From assembly GCF_041770905.1 (NCBI RefSeq), contig NZ_JBEUWX010000003.1, forward strand, positions 62,001 through 126,000: a stretch of DNA of 64,000 nt. The letters are read 5' to 3'. Both the position numbers and the translations under genes were made by a program. Numbering within the stretch: the stretch's first letter is position 1; each line of letters begins with the position of its first letter. The notes under the pieces are model-generated. The model did no database searches. It saw nothing but the letters and a program-made list of their open reading frames with translations, and was not told the origin of the DNA. Positions 61,709 through 64,000 of the stretch are shown piece after piece. This DNA is from Propionivibrio hellwigii (GTDB lineage Bacteria > Pseudomonadota > Gammaproteobacteria > Burkholderiales > Rhodocyclaceae).

Positions 61709-61746
61709 AGGTAATCATTCATTTAATCGATCAGGAAGGAAGACCC

Positions 61747-63723
61747 ATGACAAGAAACATCCCCATGACCTTAGCCGCCATTCCGGCCGCATTGATGCTG
61801 GTCGGCACGGCGCTGGCGAACGAAAGAACGATGGACACGGTGGTGGTCACCGCGAGCCGCACCCAGGAGTTGAAAAGGGAACTGAGCAACAATGTAACCA
61901 TCATCGACGAAGCGGAAATCAAGGCATCTCCCGCGTCGACGGTAGCCGGTCTGGCGCAACAGCATGGGCTCTTCGTCGTCACGACGGGCGATACGAGCAA
62001 CGTCCAGATTCGCGGCTATGGTAATTTGAGCATGAGCAACGAACCCGAAAATACTGTGCTCACACTGGTCAATGGACGCCGCATCGGTACTGCCAATCTA
62101 GGTATCATGGGGCTGGCCAATGTCGAGCGAATTGAAATCATCCGCGGCCCATCCGCCGTGCAATACGGTTCCTCGGCTCTCGGCGGCGTCATCAATATCA
62201 TTACGAAACGGGGCACGGAAGACAAACCGTATTTTTCCGTCGAAGCAGGTGGTGGCAGCGATGGCCTGGTGCGCGAAAAACTGGCGCTTGGCGGCGCATT
62301 CAGCGGCTTCGACCTTTCGCTGGGATTGACCAATTTTTCACGCCAAGACGTAACGACTGCCGAAGGCGGGCGCTGGTATCACACCGATATCGATCGAAAC
62401 ACGACAGCGAACCTCGATTTAGGTTACACCTTCGCGGAAAATCACCGCATTGGGTTGAGTTACCATTTTGGCGATACCGTTTCCAGCTTGCCAACGAATA
62501 ACGGCGGCATCCGTCCGTTCAGCCAGAATACGCCTTCCGCTTTCTACAACGATTATCACAAGAAATTCAAAAACACGGCGATTTCCTATACCGGCAAGAC
62601 CCAGGACAAGGTGTTCGACTGGTCGGCAAGTTATACGACCGGGCGTGAAGACAATGAATACAAAGCCTACGGCTATACCAACTTCATTGAAAATCGGACA
62701 ATGAATGCGCAGGGGAACTACAACGGCCAGATGGTTTCGCTTTCGCTCGGCGCAGATGCACTCGAATACCGCCACTATGAAAGCAGTGCGACGAGAAAAC
62801 CCAAGATGGCGGACAACGGCGTTTATTTCTCCGGTAAGCTGCGCCTCCTTGACGAGCGCCTGATTTTCTCGCTGGGGGGACGTTACGACAAATACAAGAA
62901 TACGACTGACGAGGGCGCCAGCTATTCGGATGATCACTTCGGCGGTTCTTACGGCCTGGCCTGGCTGCCAGTCGAAGGGCTGAAGCTGCGCGCCAACTAC
63001 GCCGAAGGCTTCAAGATGCCCTCGCCACGGCAAGTCGGTGGCAGCATGTGGTATGCCCCCAACCCCGACCTGAAACCGGAAAAAAGCGACACCTGGGAAA
63101 TCGGCGCCGATCTGGAATGGCGCGCGCTGACGGCCAGTCTGACGTACTTCCATTCCGACTACAAGAACAAGATCGTCGGCATGTCGGTCATGGGCATGCC
63201 GCGCGGATACCAATTCCAGAACCTCAAAACGGCCACCCTGGCCGGCGTGGAGGGCAATCTGCGCGCCGATCTCGGCAAAGCCTTCGCCCAGCCCTGGAGC
63301 CTGTCGCCCTACCTCGGCTTTACCTGGCTGAAAACGCGCAAGAGTGGTGACGAAACACAGTTCATCACTTATAACGGCAGCAAGATCAACACCCTGCCGA
63401 ACACGCCGGAATGGATGTTCAATTACGGCGTGGATTTCTCGCATCCCGGGTATAAGCTCAAGAGCCGCATCAACGCCGTGACCTATGGCAAGCTGCTCAC
63501 CGTCGACTGGAGTCGGGGCGTATTCCCGGCGCCTTACTTTGAGCGCCCCTCAGGGACCGTGGTTGATCTGAGTGTCGATAAGGGCATTGCCGACTGGGGG
63601 AAAAATACGCTGACCCTGCGTGCCGAAGTCAACAACCTGTTCGACCGCGCCAACGAAATGTACTGGGGCTACCCGGGCGCCGGCCGCAGCTTCTATATCG
63701 GCCTGCGCTACGACTATCAGTGA
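61747..63723 (+). CDS. btuB: TonB-dependent outer-membrane receptor, probable cobalamin receptor BtuB
   Basis: The 658-residue protein has a signal peptide (to about LANERT, 26), a TonB box with MDTVVVTASR, a plug domain at about 45-150 (VNGRRIGTANLGIMG, RIEIIRGPSAVQYGSSALGGVINIITKRG), then a 22-strand barrel ending in the aromatic YIGLRYDYQ. A B12 riboswitch upstream supports the corrinoid role. AGGAAGG precedes ATG 61747. A strong terminator follows the stop. Confidence 0.92.
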   Translation: MTRNIPMTLAAIPAALMLVGTALANERTMDTVVVTASRTQELKRELSNNVTIIDEAEIKASPASTVAGLAQQHGLFVVTTGDTSNVQIRGYGNLSMSNEPENTVLTLVNGRRIGTANLGIMGLANVERIEIIRGPSAVQYGSSALGGVINIITKRGTEDKPYFSVEAGGGSDGLVREKLALGGAFSGFDLSLGLTNFSRQDVTTAEGGRWYHTDIDRNTTANLDLGYTFAENHRIGLSYHFGDTVSSLPTNNGGIRPFSQNTPSAFYNDYHKKFKNTAISYTGKTQDKVFDWSASYTTGREDNEYKAYGYTNFIENRTMNAQGNYNGQMVSLSLGADALEYRHYESSATRKPKMADNGVYFSGKLRLLDERLIFSLGGRYDKYKNTTDEGASYSDDHFGGSYGLAWLPVEGLKLRANYAEGFKMPSPRQVGGSMWYAPNPDLKPEKSDTWEIGADLEWRALTASLTYFHSDYKNKIVGMSVMGMPRGYQFQNLKTATLAGVEGNLRADLGKAFAQPWSLSPYLGFTWLKTRKSGDETQFITYNGSKINTLPNTPEWMFNYGVDFSHPGYKLKSRINAVTYGKLLTVDWSRGVFPAPYFERPSGTVVDLSVDKGIADWGKNTLTLRAEVNNLFDRANEMYWGYPGAGRSFYIGLRYDYQ

Positions 63724-63782
63724 TTCGCACTGACCGAGCGCCTGCTGCATGAAACGCCACGCACCGCACAGCAGAAGAAAAT

Positions 63783-63816
63783 GCGCGTCAGCGGATCTGA
63801 CGCGCGTTTCTTCTTC
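63783..63816 (+). terminator. Rho-independent terminator of btuB
   Basis: A perfect 9-bp stem GCGCGTCAG against CTGACGCGC with a 5-base loop, followed by GTTTCTTCTTC; the complementary A-rich run GAAGAAA precedes the stem and can lengthen it. It lies about 60 bp after the btuB stop. Confidence 0.85.
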
Positions 63817-63832
63817 GCTATCGCCTGCGCCC

Positions 63833-64000
63833 GTGTCGGGCGATGCAAGCACGACGACCACCGCCCCGGAAATTGCCCTGTGGGAGATCGCCATCCCGCC
63901 GTCCATCCGGGCGGCGGCCGACTGGCTGGGCGACCAGATTGCCGCCGCCGCGGCGCAAAACGACTTTCCGGCGCTGCTGCGCTTCACCCGCGACCGCGCT
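63833..64000 (+). CDS. Start of an unrecognised gene, cut by the window end
   Basis: A frame open to the window edge encodes TAPEIALWEIAIPPSIRAAA and then ADWLGDQIAAAAAQNDFPAL, with protein-like composition. The likely start is GTG 63833, since the earlier in-frame ATG at 63749 lies before the btuB terminator. No family is recognised from the visible 55 residues. It may continue the cobalamin region. Confidence 0.5.
   Translation, partial: MSGDASTTTTAPEIALWEIAIPPSIRAAADWLGDQIAAAAAQNDFPALLRFTRDRA

Noticed and set aside
61016..61714. 232-residue frame between riboswitch 3 and btuB
   Set aside because: Composition is unlike a protein, no ribosome site or motif, and it crosses the terminator-like hairpin.

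Overview
The window is high-GC proteobacterial DNA. UbiK, ComM/YifB, an H-NS protein of the betaproteobacterial type, and a CIRCE operator in front of rpoH all point to a betaproteobacterium. A complete-looking anaerobic (cobalt-early) corrin pathway and an oxaloacetate-decarboxylase-like carboxyltransferase fit a facultative or anaerobic member, perhaps Rhodocyclales. That placement is inference from gene content only.

Layout. 1-26200 is mostly housekeeping: the end of a D-glutamate-cyclase-like gene, a TPP-riboswitch-controlled thiC, an NlpC/P60 lipoprotein, an OmpR-type two-component pair, ubiK, a flavin reductase, a PycB/OadA-like carboxyltransferase, comM, a Bcr-type efflux pump, CIRCE-rpoH, gdhA, 5-FCL, slt, cca and a YeiH-type membrane protein. 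26200-63800 is a cobalamin region of about 37 kb. cobC-cobS-cobT lie on the minus strand, with cobU divergent. After an hns gene come cobQ (minus), a sugar-type ABC importer with two permeases, cbiB-cobD-btuFCD, riboswitch 1 with cobT2-pncB, riboswitch 2 with cbiF-cbiX-cbiC-cbiD-cbiET-HHH-cbiL-cbiG-cobE-cbiH-btuR-cbiA-cobA, then tRNA-Arg(CCG), a DUF1778/GNAT toxin-antitoxin pair, and riboswitch 3 with btuB.

How they work together. CobA makes precorrin-2. CbiX inserts cobalt. CbiL, H, F, G, D, E/T and C build the corrin ring. CbiA and CobQ amidate it, BtuR adenosylates it, and CobD/CbiB add the aminopropanol arm. CobU, CobT, CobS and CobC assemble the nucleotide loop. PncB can supply the nicotinate mononucleotide that CobT consumes. 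BtuB and BtuFCD take up corrinoids from outside. I do not see cbiJ (precorrin-6A reductase), a precorrin-2 dehydrogenase or a cobalt importer here.

The intergenic DNA is unusually repeat-rich. At least three families recur: (A) arrays of small hairpin modules, (B) elements of 65-100 bp with TAGCGG-type ends, and (C) a palindromic element of about 65 bp that often abuts B. Two genes or modules (thiC; the toxin-antitoxin pair) lie between near-identical direct repeats, and the 3' end of gdhA is tandemly duplicated.
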